A stretch of DNA of 14,459 bases from an uncultured Cloacibacillus sp. (GTDB lineage: Bacteria; Synergistota; Synergistia; Synergistales; Synergistaceae): positions 1 to 14,459 of the forward strand of contig URAG01000058.1 in NCBI GenBank assembly GCA_900545755.1, in the 5' to 3' direction. A program made the position numbers and the translations under genes. The notes beneath the pieces are model-generated. The model was not told the origin of the DNA. It did not search any database and was given only the letters and a program-made list of their open reading frames with translations. Within the stretch, counting starts at the first letter, position 1, and every line of letters begins with the position of its first letter. Shown in pieces: positions 1 to 6,919 of the stretch.

Positions 1-1
1 G

Positions 2-52
2 ATATTTGAACGCACCATGCGCGAATTTGCGGCAAATGGAGGGAAAGCCTGA
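2..52 (+). CDS. C-terminal end of an unidentified upstream gene (partial)
   Basis: An open frame enters from the left edge and ends at a TGA at 50-52. Its last 16 residues read IFERTMREFAANGGKA. The TGA overlaps the ATG of the next gene by one base (TGATG), and the next gene's ribosome binding site GGAGGG (38-43) lies inside this frame. The two genes are therefore probably co-transcribed and translationally coupled. Because the next gene looks like LysK, this could be another lysine/arginine biosynthesis gene, but the visible peptide is too short to identify. Confidence 0.6.
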   Translation: MFERTMREFAANGGKA

Positions 53-1086
53 TGCGCTTTCCAGAATCGGTCGGCCTGCTCATAGACATAGTAGCGGTGC
101 CGAGCCCGACGCACCACGAGGAAAACGCGGCGCGCATGCTCTGCGACAGGCTGCCGCGCTTCGGCTGGGAGACAGCGCACATCGACGGCGCAGGATCAGT
201 TATAGCGACGCGCGGCAACGGCGACAAGGAGCTCGTGCTACTGAGCCACATAGACACAGTTCCTGGCGGGCCTAAGTTTGCAGTCACGGAAGACCGCATC
301 ATAGGACGCGGCTCCGTAGACGCGAAAAGCCCATGCTGCGCTCTCGCCGTCGCGGGCGGCGCGGTGGAGGTGCCGGACGACTGGCGTATCACGTTTGTCG
401 CGGCCGTCGGCGAAGAGATAGATTCACGCGGCGCGCGCTTCCGCATGCCGCTTCACGAACCCGCCGCGCTCGTCATAGGCGAACCTACGGGCAGCCAAGG
501 CGTCGCGCTCTCATACCGCGGGCGCATACTTTTCTCGCTCGTCGCCGAAGACAACGGCGCACACCGCTCCGGCAGCCCGGGACCTATGACCGCAGCCGTC
601 AACGCCGCGGCCTCCCTCGTCCAGATAACTAAGAACATGGGCAGCGGATACAACATCGCCGTCATGGAAATGGAAGGGCACGAAGCCGGCAAACGCTCCG
701 CCTCGATAACGATGGACCTTCGCACGCCGATAGGCGCGGATAAAGAAGAGCTCGAGCTGATGCTCAAGGAGACAGCCGCAGCTTACGAAGTAGGGCTTGA
801 AATCATCGAATACGTCCCGCCGCACGAGGTACACAAGTCAGACCCCGTCGTGCGCGCTTTCCGCACCGCGATTCGCGAAGTCAGCGGCGAGCCGCCGCGA
901 GTCCTCGCAAAGCAGGGTACCTGCGACTTCAACGTACTCTCGCCGTGGGGCTGTCCGATGGGAGCATACGGCCCCGGCGACTCGCGTTACGACCACAGCT
1001 CCGACGAGCAGATAGAGATAAAGGAATTCCTGCGCGGCGTCGAAGTGATAAAAAAGGCGCTGCCAAAGATAATGGCGGCGATATAA
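52..1086 (+). CDS. lysK: M20-family [LysW]-lysine/ornithine hydrolase (LysK-like)
   Basis: A 344-residue zinc metallohydrolase of peptidase family M20. It probably releases lysine (or ornithine) from the C-terminus of the carrier protein LysW, the last step of the LysW-dependent alpha-aminoadipate pathway in the cytoplasm. The M20 metal-site residues are visible: H66 in SHIDT, D90 in GSVDAK, the base and ligand pair E121-E122 in GEEIDS, E144 in GEPT and H315 in YDHSSDE. The C-terminal stretch KQGTCDFN (288-295) followed by AYGPGDSRYDH (305-315) is the pattern I associate with LysK rather than with DapE, ArgE or CPG2. The length is normal for LysK. The ATG at 52 has GGAGGG (38-43) at 8-nt spacing. 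No LysW or other lys gene is in the window, so lysine versus ornithine specificity is open. A general acetyl-ornithine or dipeptide hydrolase is the main alternative. Confidence 0.75.
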   Translation: MRFPESVGLLIDIVAVPSPTHHEENAARMLCDRLPRFGWETAHIDGAGSVIATRGNGDKELVLLSHIDTVPGGPKFAVTEDRIIGRGSVDAKSPCCALAVAGGAVEVPDDWRITFVAAVGEEIDSRGARFRMPLHEPAALVIGEPTGSQGVALSYRGRILFSLVAEDNGAHRSGSPGPMTAAVNAAASLVQITKNMGSGYNIAVMEMEGHEAGKRSASITMDLRTPIGADKEELELMLKETAAAYEVGLEIIEYVPPHEVHKSDPVVRAFRTAIREVSGEPPRVLAKQGTCDFNVLSPWGCPMGAYGPGDSRYDHSSDEQIEIKEFLRGVEVIKKALPKIMAAI

Positions 1087-1123
1087 CGGCTATCGCTCCG
1101 CCGCGGCCTCAAAAAAATCACAA

Positions 1124-1151
1124 TTATAAGGTATAATCATTATCATATAAT
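1124..1151 (+). promoter_or_regulatory. Putative sigma-70 type promoter of the secreted SOR-like gene
   Basis: The gap after lysK is AT-rich, unlike its surroundings. A perfect TATAAT lies at 1146-1151 with a weak -35 box TTATAA at 1124-1129 and a 16-nt spacer. A second TATAAT at 1132-1137 has no evident -35 partner. Transcription would start near 1158, just before the AAGGAG ribosome binding site at 1165-1170. Confidence 0.45.
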
Positions 1152-1179
1152 TTAAGTGTAAGAGAAGGAGGCCATCGCG

Positions 1180-1530
1180 GTGACAATCAAAAAATTGGCG
1201 GTATTGGCGTTTATATTGACAGTGGCAGTTGCCGGACGGGCCGCCGCCCACCCTCCGACGAACGTCAAGCTGAGCTGGGACGGCGCAGGCCAAACACTCT
1301 CGGTTACGGCCGACCACCGCGTCAACGACAGGACTAAGCACTACGTCATGAGCATGTCGGTATCGGGCCCATCGGGGCAGCTCGCCTCCGAGAGATACGA
1401 TTCGCAGGAGACGAACGAAGGATTCTCCGACGCCGTACAGCTCAACGGCGTGAACCCGGGAGACAAGCTCACGGTCGAGCTCGTCTGCAACATAATGGGT
1501 ACGGCGACGCAAGAAATAACGATAAAGTAA
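1180..1530 (+). CDS. Small exported protein resembling the superoxide reductase/desulfoferrodoxin fold
   Basis: A 116-residue protein starting at GTG, with AAGGAG (1165-1170) at 9-nt spacing. Residues 1-23 form a signal peptide: a KK pair, a hydrophobic core, then AAA before a likely cut ahead of H24, so the mature protein would begin HPPTNVKLSW and act in the periplasm or at the surface. The remainder looks like a beta-sandwich. DHRVNDRTKHYV (45-56) resembles the HPM...HYI segment of superoxide reductases. GDKLTVELVCNIMG (94-107) resembles the end of the SOR iron site, where CNIHG supplies the axial Cys and an equatorial His. Here C103 is kept but the His is Met106, and the two upstream His (H46, H54) are 8 apart rather than the usual 6. 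Full SOR activity is therefore doubtful. It may bind a different metal or serve structurally. It has its own promoter and terminator. The fold assignment is by eye only. Confidence 0.8.
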   Translation: MTIKKLAVLAFILTVAVAGRAAAHPPTNVKLSWDGAGQTLSVTADHRVNDRTKHYVMSMSVSGPSGQLASERYDSQETNEGFSDAVQLNGVNPGDKLTVELVCNIMGTATQEITIK

Positions 1531-1551
1531 AAACAACCGCAAAAGATAAAG

Positions 1552-1582
1552 AGACAGGACGGCATACCGCTCCTGTCTTTTA
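1552..1582 (+). terminator. Rho-independent terminator after the SOR-like gene
   Basis: AGACAGGA (1552-1559) pairs perfectly with TCCTGTCT (1571-1578). The stem is extended inward by CGG/CCG around a CATA loop, with one bulged C. T1578-T1581 follow. It lies 21 nt after the stop codon and isolates the small exported gene from the next one. Confidence 0.85.
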
Positions 1583-1634
1583 TGTATGCGCGCGTTCAGC
1601 GCCATAAAAACGACAACCGGAGATGCTGCGTAAA

Positions 1635-2543
1635 ATGAATACGGCCTTTGAAGAAATCGTAAGCGTAGGGCATATAGGCAAAGACTACAACCCGTTCCCT
1701 CTCGGGACACTGATCGCGAAAGCCTGCTCCGAAGAGCTGCCGCGCGCAGAGCACGATAAAACGCGCACGCTGCTGCTCTGCATCGACATGCAGCGCGACT
1801 TCATGGAAGGCGGCCAGCTCGGCGTCGCGGGCTCGATCGGCGACACTGAGCGTCTCACTAGGTTCATATACAGGAACATGGCTAAAATAACCGAAATCGC
1901 CGCCTCGCTCGATACGCACTCGCTGCGGCAGATATTCCACCCATGCTGGTGGCGCGGCGAAGACGGCAGCACGCCAGAGCCCTTCACCGTAATCACAGCG
2001 AAAGAGGCGAAGGAGGGACGCTGGAGTCCGCTTTATGAAAAGGAAAAAAGCAGAGAATATCTCGAATACCTCGAGACCGGGGGGCAGAAGCGGCTCGTAA
2101 TATGGCCCTATCACTGCATCGCCGGGACCATCGGCTGCGCGCTCGAAAACCAGTTCTCGAACATGGTTCACTTTTTCTCAGCCGCACGCGAAGCCGTACT
2201 CAAAAAAATCGTCAAGGGCATGCTGCCGGCGACCGAGTTCTACGGCATAGTCAGCCCGGAATACGACCCCGGCGGCAACTATGCCAACCGCGAGCTGCTC
2301 GACGACCTAAAGCGCTGCGACCGGCTGGTGATAGCAGGCGAAGCGCGCGACTACTGCGTTGCGCAGAGCCTCCTGCAAATCTGCGAAGCGATGGAAAAAG
2401 AAAGGAAACGCCCAGAAATTTTCATTATGGAGGATTGTATGAGCTGCGTCGGCCCCGACGCGGCCGCCGTATCCGCCGCATACGGCGAGTGGGCGGACAG
2501 GTTCAGCTTCCATATTGTCAGAAGCACGGAAGATTTTCTGTAG
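1635..2543 (+). CDS. Isochorismatase/nicotinamidase-superfamily cysteine hydrolase
   Basis: About 302 residues, a cytoplasmic amidase-type cysteine hydrolase of unknown substrate. The superfamily triad is visible: D51 in CIDMQRDF, K194 in KKIVKG and the nucleophile C241 in AGEARDYCVAQS. Metal-site candidates are D93 and H95 (LDTHS), H102 (IFHP) and H160 in WPYHCIAGT, a motif strongly like the WPxHC of nicotinamidases. True nicotinamidase is possible, but the protein is much longer than the usual 180-220 residues, with about 45 extra N-terminal residues and a long insert around residues 105-145. I chose the ATG at 1635 because the only purine-rich site, CGGAG (1618-1622), touches the in-frame ATG at 1623 and would have no spacing there; 1623 remains possible. 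No neighbouring NAD or amide pathway gene indicates the substrate. A convergent terminator follows. Confidence 0.8.
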   Translation: MNTAFEEIVSVGHIGKDYNPFPLGTLIAKACSEELPRAEHDKTRTLLLCIDMQRDFMEGGQLGVAGSIGDTERLTRFIYRNMAKITEIAASLDTHSLRQIFHPCWWRGEDGSTPEPFTVITAKEAKEGRWSPLYEKEKSREYLEYLETGGQKRLVIWPYHCIAGTIGCALENQFSNMVHFFSAAREAVLKKIVKGMLPATEFYGIVSPEYDPGGNYANRELLDDLKRCDRLVIAGEARDYCVAQSLLQICEAMEKERKRPEIFIMEDCMSCVGPDAAAVSAAYGEWADRFSFHIVRSTEDFL

Positions 2544-2592
2544 CTTTCCGCAAACGAACCGGTTGCCCTGACAAGAGAAGAAAAATCAGAAA

Positions 2593-2634
2593 ATCGCCGA
2601 AGCTGCGCGCATTCGCCGCTCCGGCGATCTTTTA
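2593..2634. terminator. Bidirectional terminator between the convergent hydrolase and galE genes
   Basis: For plus-strand transcripts, TCGCCG (2613-2618), a CTC loop and CGGCGA (2622-2627) form a compact hairpin followed by TCTTTT. For minus-strand transcripts, ATCGCCG and CGGCGAT (2628-2622 and 2599-2593) can pair, followed by a T-rich stretch (TTT, CTGA, TTTTT) just beyond 2593. It fills the short gap between the two converging stop codons. Confidence 0.7.
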
Positions 2635-2641
2635 TTGCAGT

Positions 2642-3613
2642 TTAATGGGTCTCATGCCACCGCGCCGCTGTCTCAACAATTTCGTCAATCGACGAGTGTT
2701 TCAGCTCCCAGCCGAGCGTCTGCTGCGCGGCTGCGGAGTCGGCTACCAGGACTGGCGGGTCTCCTGCGCGGCGCGGCGCGTCTTGAGCGGGGACTTTTTT
2801 GCCTGATATGCGCTCGACTGATTTTATTACTTCAAGCACGGAGTAGCCGGAGCCTGTGCCGAGGTTGAGCTTGAGGTTCTTTCCTTCGGCGGCGAGCTTT
2901 TCTAGCGCTTTGATGTGAGCGGATGCGAGGTCGGTCACGTGGACGTAGTCGCGCACCGCCGTGCCGTCTGGCGTGTCATAGTCGCGGCCGAAAATTTTTA
3001 TGTCAGCGCGCCGTCCGAGCGCGGCGAAAATTATAAGCGGGATAAGGTGCGTCTCCGGATCGTGCAGTTCTCCGGTCTCACACTCCGGATCTGCGCCCGA
3101 GGCGTTGAAATAGCGCAGCGCCGCGAATTTTATGCCGTGGGCCGCGGAGAAGTCCTCCATCATGCGCTCGATGAAGAGTTTGCTCGCGCCGTATGGATTG
3201 ATCGGGCACTGCGGATGATTCTCGTCTATCGGAGTATAGAGCGGGCTTCCGTAGGTAGCGGCGGTGCTCGAGAAAATTATTTTATCGCAGCCGCCGCGCA
3301 TCATAGCGGAGAGCAGAGAGAGCGTCCCCGCAGTGTTGACGCGATAGTAATCCTCAGGGCGCTCGACTGACTCGCCGACGTATGTGAGCCCCTCGAAATG
3401 AAAGACTGCTTCGGGCTTGTACTCTTCAAATACTTTCGTTAGCCGCTCGGTGTCGAGCACGTCGCATTCGCAGAACGGCCCCCATTTGACAAGCTCTTTG
3501 TGGCCGCGGAACAGATTGTCCACCGTGACGGGGTTGTACCCCGCCTTCGCCAGTTCTTTGCAGCAATGGCTGCCGACGTATCCGGCTCCGCCAGTCACTA
3601 TGCAATTTTTCAT
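2642..3613 (-). CDS. galE: UDP-glucose 4-epimerase
   Basis: A 323-residue extended short-chain dehydrogenase that interconverts UDP-glucose and UDP-galactose using bound NAD, supplying galactose for envelope polysaccharide or for galactose use. The N-terminal Rossmann loop TGGAGYVGS (7-15) binds NAD. The catalytic set is the SST segment (115-117) with Y141 and K145 in NPYGASK. RYFNASGA (near 167-174), HLIPLI and RDYVHVTDLA are typical GalE segments. The ATG at 3613 follows the stop of the upstream flavoprotein gene by one base. An in-frame TTG at 3631 would lie inside that gene and add six residues with no counterpart in the family, so I reject it. The ribosome binding site is weak (GGGAAG, far from the start), which points to translational coupling. 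The AxxxVGES segment reads FHFEGLTYVGESV, with Glu in place of the usual Ala. Confidence 0.93.
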   Translation of the reverse strand: MKNCIVTGGAGYVGSHCCKELAKAGYNPVTVDNLFRGHKELVKWGPFCECDVLDTERLTKVFEEYKPEAVFHFEGLTYVGESVERPEDYYRVNTAGTLSLLSAMMRGGCDKIIFSSTAATYGSPLYTPIDENHPQCPINPYGASKLFIERMMEDFSAAHGIKFAALRYFNASGADPECETGELHDPETHLIPLIIFAALGRRADIKIFGRDYDTPDGTAVRDYVHVTDLASAHIKALEKLAAEGKNLKLNLGTGSGYSVLEVIKSVERISGKKVPAQDAPRRAGDPPVLVADSAAAQQTLGWELKHSSIDEIVETAARWHETH

Positions 3614-3614
3614 T

Positions 3615-4178
3615 TTACAGCCGCTTCCCAAGCTCGTAGGCTTCTTCTATATATTTCTGCCCGCCGCTCACGACGGCGTCCTTCGGGTACATGCCTGGCG
3701 CGCATATCTCGCCCACGATGTCCCATTTTGTATAGCCGCAGGCGAGGCGGAATGATTCTTTGAGGCCGTCGAAGCATTTGGCGTCAGAGTCGCCCGCAGC
3801 CGATACGAGCACGGCTTTCTTTCCGCGCACGTCGATCTTCGATTCTTCTGCAAAGAACGGGAGCAGCCTGTCCCATACAGGCTTGATCTGCGTGCTCCAC
3901 GAATAGAAGTAGAGCGGCGAGGCGAGGACTATCACGTCCGCGTCCGCTATCGCTTCGTAGACTTCGCCCATGTCGTCCTTCTGCACGCACGGCGCGCCCG
4001 CCGTCCAGCAACGGCGGCAGTCGAGGCAGCCGTTGAGCTTCTTCCCCTGGAGTCTGACGCGGCGCACTTCGCAGCCGTTTTCTTCAGCGCCCTTGGCGAG
4101 CGCTTCCGCAAGCGTTTCCGTGTTGCCGCCCTTGCGCGGGCTGCCGAACAGTATCGTTACAACTTTTTTCTCCTCCAT
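3615..4178 (-). CDS. Flavodoxin-family FMN oxidoreductase with an iron-sulfur-flavoprotein-like Cys motif
   Basis: A 187-residue cytoplasmic flavoprotein of the NADPH-dependent FMN reductase/iron-sulfur flavoprotein group. GSPRKGGNTETL (12-23) is the FMN phosphate loop, and ASPLYFYSWSTQIKPVWDR (86-104) is the conserved flavin-contacting and dimer segment. C51, C54, C57 and C64 (C-x2-C-x2-C-x6-C) match the compact cysteine motif CX2CX2CX4-7C of archaeal and clostridial iron-sulfur flavoproteins, so a [4Fe-4S] cluster is possible and the protein would then be an electron carrier or oxidoreductase. The partner is unknown. The start is the ATG at 4178, with GGAGGT at 9-nt spacing; a GTG at 4187 overlaps that site and is unlikely. 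It is the first gene of a two-gene unit with galE. No functional link between the two is obvious. Confidence 0.82.
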   Translation of the reverse strand: MEEKKVVTILFGSPRKGGNTETLAEALAKGAEENGCEVRRVRLQGKKLNGCLDCRRCWTAGAPCVQKDDMGEVYEAIADADVIVLASPLYFYSWSTQIKPVWDRLLPFFAEESKIDVRGKKAVLVSAAGDSDAKCFDGLKESFRLACGYTKWDIVGEICAPGMYPKDAVVSGGQKYIEEAYELGKRL

Positions 4179-4209
4179 GAGTACCACACCTCCATGATTC
4201 GATACCGAT

Positions 4210-4215
4210 ATTATA
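4210..4215 (-). promoter_or_regulatory. Putative -10 element for the flavoprotein-galE unit
   Basis: On the minus strand a perfect TATAAT lies at 4215-4210, about 16 nt before the GGAGGT ribosome binding site in an AT-rich stretch. I see no convincing -35 hexamer at the right distance. The same 153-nt gap (4179-4331) must also hold the promoter for hldE on the plus strand. The best plus-strand -10 candidate there is TATAAAT at 4287-4293, also with a poor -35. Confidence 0.4.
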
Positions 4216-4331
4216 TAGTTTTAATAGACGAGTTAGGCTAATATGTCCGGCGTGATGATACAATTAGTTAAAATCGCGCAAGTTTTTATAAATGCGCGGC
4301 TTTCGCTAAAAATAGATTCGGAGGCTGAACG

Positions 4332-5813
4332 ATGAGGCTTTCGGCTGAATTCACAGCGAGCAATATAATCAGGGCTCGAGAGCTGCTTCTCGGGGATTTT
4401 AAAAATTTGCCTGCGGTGGTTGTGGGCGATTTTATGCTCGACCGCTACGTGAGCGGCGACGTTTCGCGCATTTCTCCTGAGGCTCCTGTCCCCGTTGTGC
4501 GCGTGAAGTCTGAGCGCTTCGTCGCTGGCGGTGCAGGCAACGTCACAGCAAACCTCGCGAGGCTCGGCGTTCCAGTATACGCCGTCGGAAGCGTCGGCGA
4601 TGACCGCGACGGCGAAACTTTACTTTCTCTGCCCGTCTTTAAAAACGCGGATACGAGCGGCGTCCGTCCGCTCGGCGCGACGACGGTCAAGACGCGCATA
4701 CTCGGCGCAGGCCGCCAGCAGATGCTGCGGCTCGACCGCGAGGAGACAGTAACGCCGCGCGCCGGCGACGTTGCGTTCGCCGTGTCGAAAATCAAAGAGG
4801 CGGCGAAGCGCGGCGCACGTCTCGTGATATTGTCGGACTACGGTAAGGGATTCTGTTCGTCCTTGATGTGCCGCGCAGTCATAGATTTCGCGCGCGAGGC
4901 TGGGCTTTACGTCTGGGTCGACCCGAAAAAGGACGACTGGGAGGCATATCGCGGCGCTTACGCGATAACGCCGAACATGAAGGAGCTTTCCGGGGCCTTC
5001 GGAGGCATGGTCGAGAACGAAGACCGCGCCGTCGCAGACGCGTCTGCGGCGCTCTCTGCGCGCTACGGGATAGAGAATATTTTGGCTACGCGCTCGGACA
5101 AGGGCGCGACGCTCGTCGTACGCGGGGAGGCTTCGCACATCCCGGTCTGGCCCGTCGAGGTCTACGACGTTTCTGGCGCCGGCGACACTATGCTGGCTGC
5201 GGCTGCGGCTTTCTCTTCAGCTGGGCTGCCGCTGCGCGACGCTGCGGTGCTCGCGAACGCCGCTTCACAGATAGTCATAGGCAAGGTCGGAACCTATCCG
5301 ATAAACGCAGACGAACTGCTCGCAGCGGTGACGGGCAGCAACGTCGCCTCGGGAGGCAAGATATACGCGGCGGCCGAGGCCGAAAACCTTTGCCGCAGAT
5401 GGCGCGCCAACGGCGAAAAGGTCGTCTTCACGAACGGCTGCTTCGACATACTGCACGCGGGACACATAGATTCACTGACGGCGGCGAAATCGCTCGGCGA
5501 CAGGCTGATAGTCGGCCTAAACTCCGACGCTTCGGTGAAACGGCTCAAGGGCGAGAGCCGACCCGTCAACGGCGAAATCTCGCGCGCGAAAGTGCTCTCC
5601 GCGCTCAAGGCCGTCGACGCCGTCGTGATATTCGGCGAGGACACGCCGGCGGAGCTTCTCTCGCGCCTGCGCCCCGACGTGCTCGCGAAGGGCGGCGACT
5701 ATAAGCCGGAGGAGGTCGCGGGACGCGAATACGCTGGCGAGGTCGTCATCATACCGCTGACAGACGGATACTCCACGACGTCCGTTATAGAAAGGATTTC
5801 CCACTCAAAATGA
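4332..5813 (+). CDS. hldE: Bifunctional heptose 7-phosphate kinase / heptose 1-phosphate adenylyltransferase
   Basis: A 493-residue two-domain cytoplasmic enzyme of ADP-heptose synthesis. The N-terminal PfkB (ribokinase-like) domain, about residues 20-330, phosphorylates D-glycero-D-manno-heptose 7-phosphate at C1. It shows VGDFMLDRYVSGDVSRISPE (31-50), GGAGNVTANLARLG (66-79) and the PfkB signature DVSGAGDT (279-286) with base D285. The C-terminal nucleotidyltransferase domain, about 350-493, transfers AMP to heptose 1-phosphate. It shows FTNGCFDILHAGH (366-378) with the HxGH motif at 375-378, VGLNSDASVKRLKG (394-407) and STTSVIERI (481-489). The length is slightly above the E. coli enzyme. 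The ATG at 4332 has GGAGG (4320-4324) at 7-nt spacing. It overlaps the gmhB-gmhA gene by 4 bp, and that gene provides the steps before and between its two reactions. Confidence 0.95.
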   Translation: MRLSAEFTASNIIRARELLLGDFKNLPAVVVGDFMLDRYVSGDVSRISPEAPVPVVRVKSERFVAGGAGNVTANLARLGVPVYAVGSVGDDRDGETLLSLPVFKNADTSGVRPLGATTVKTRILGAGRQQMLRLDREETVTPRAGDVAFAVSKIKEAAKRGARLVILSDYGKGFCSSLMCRAVIDFAREAGLYVWVDPKKDDWEAYRGAYAITPNMKELSGAFGGMVENEDRAVADASAALSARYGIENILATRSDKGATLVVRGEASHIPVWPVEVYDVSGAGDTMLAAAAAFSSAGLPLRDAAVLANAASQIVIGKVGTYPINADELLAAVTGSNVASGGKIYAAAEAENLCRRWRANGEKVVFTNGCFDILHAGHIDSLTAAKSLGDRLIVGLNSDASVKRLKGESRPVNGEISRAKVLSALKAVDAVVIFGEDTPAELLSRLRPDVLAKGGDYKPEEVAGREYAGEVVIIPLTDGYSTTSVIERISHSK

Positions 5814-6919
5814 AAAAATGGATAATACTCGACCGCGACGGCACCCTTATAAAGGAAAAGGACTACCTTCACGACCCGGACGGCGCTGAGCTTACCGAGG
5901 GCGCAGCCGAAGGGCTGCGGATGCTCTCCAAGCTCGGCTACCGTTTCATAGTGCTGACGAACCAGTCGGGCATTGGACGCGGATATTTCACCGAGGACGA
6001 GATGAACTCCGTCCACCTGCGCGTGAACGAGATGCTCGCATGCGCGGGTGTGCGCGTCGACGGCTGGTTCCACTGCCCGCACAAACCGTCTGACGGATGC
6101 TCATGCCGCAAGCCCGCGACCGGGCTCGTCGGCAAAGCGCAGGCTAAACTCGGATTCGACGCTTCGGACATAGCCTTCGTCATGGGCGACAAAGAGAGCG
6201 ACGTCGAGCTCGCGAAGGCGCTCGGCGCACCCTCCGTGCTGCTAATGACGGGCTACGGCGCCGCGGAGTACAAGCGCGGCGTGCGCGGCACGCTGAACTG
6301 CGCGAATATATGCGAGGCTGCGGCAGTCATAGCGCGCGGCGAACGCACGGCCGCGAGCTCCGACTTCAGCTGCGAACTTGAAGATCACATAGCGGCTGTG
6401 GACGCGATGCGCGCGCTCGCGGACGATATAAGCGGTGCCGCGGCGATGATAATATCCGCGCTGCGCGGCGGCGGGCGTTTCTTCGTCTGCGGCAACGGCG
6501 GCTCGGCAGCGGACGCGCAGCACATCGCGGCAGAGCTCTCGGGCCGTTACCTCGCGGAGCGCGAGCCGCTCGACGCGACGGCGCTTTCGTGCAACACATC
6601 GGCGCTCACCGCTATCGGCAACGACTACGGCTTCGACAGGATTTTCGCGCGCCAGCTCGAGGCGCACGGACGCGCCGGCGACGTTCTGCTCACAATATCG
6701 ACGAGCGGAAACAGCGCGAACGTGCTCGAGGCCGTGCGCAGCGCAAAAAAACTCGGAATATCGACGATAGCTCTGACAGGCGCTGACGGCGGCCAGCTCG
6801 CTAATAAGGCCGACGCGTCCCTACGCGTTCCGTCGGGCCACACGCCGAGGATACAGGAGATGCACATACTTATAGGGCACGCACTCTGCGGAATCGTCGA
6901 AAAAGCGCTATGCCGCTGA
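5810..6919 (+). CDS. gmhBA: Fused heptose bisphosphate phosphatase (GmhB) and sedoheptulose 7-phosphate isomerase (GmhA)
   Basis: A 369-residue fusion. Residues 1 to about 175 are GmhB, a HAD phosphatase that removes the 7-phosphate of D-glycero-beta-D-manno-heptose 1,7-bisphosphate. It has LDRDGT (7-12, nucleophile D8, acid D10), the structural zinc set C89, H91, C97, C99, and GDKESDVELA (126-135). Residues about 185-369 are GmhA, a SIS-fold isomerase that converts sedoheptulose 7-phosphate to D-glycero-D-manno-heptose 7-phosphate. It has CGNGGSAADAQHIAAELSGR (227-246) and ISTSGNS (296-302); H238, E242, Q349 and H357 correspond to the metal/catalytic residues of known GmhA. Both halves look intact. 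The ATG sits in an ATGA overlap with the hldE stop, so the two are probably coupled. The order within the protein is the reverse of the order in the pathway. The product is LPS inner-core precursor. The epimerase HldD is not in the window. Confidence 0.95.
   Translation: MKKWIILDRDGTLIKEKDYLHDPDGAELTEGAAEGLRMLSKLGYRFIVLTNQSGIGRGYFTEDEMNSVHLRVNEMLACAGVRVDGWFHCPHKPSDGCSCRKPATGLVGKAQAKLGFDASDIAFVMGDKESDVELAKALGAPSVLLMTGYGAAEYKRGVRGTLNCANICEAAAVIARGERTAASSDFSCELEDHIAAVDAMRALADDISGAAAMIISALRGGGRFFVCGNGGSAADAQHIAAELSGRYLAEREPLDATALSCNTSALTAIGNDYGFDRIFARQLEAHGRAGDVLLTISTSGNSANVLEAVRSAKKLGISTIALTGADGGQLANKADASLRVPSGHTPRIQEMHILIGHALCGIVEKALCR

Noticed and set aside
1074..1102. Hairpin GGCGGCGATA / TATCGCTCCGCC across the lysK stop codon as a terminator
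   Set aside because: The stem needs a 2-nt bulge and is followed by a GC stretch and an A run, not a T run, on the plus strand.
1090..1710. 206-residue minus-strand open frame opposite the SOR-like gene
   Set aside because: It runs antisense through a gene with signal peptide, ribosome binding site and terminator. Its product is compositionally odd with no recognisable motif.
4868..5704. 278-residue plus-strand open frame inside hldE
   Set aside because: It is an alternative frame of hldE, dominated by Arg, with no motif. The hldE frame is continuous and shows both catalytic domains.
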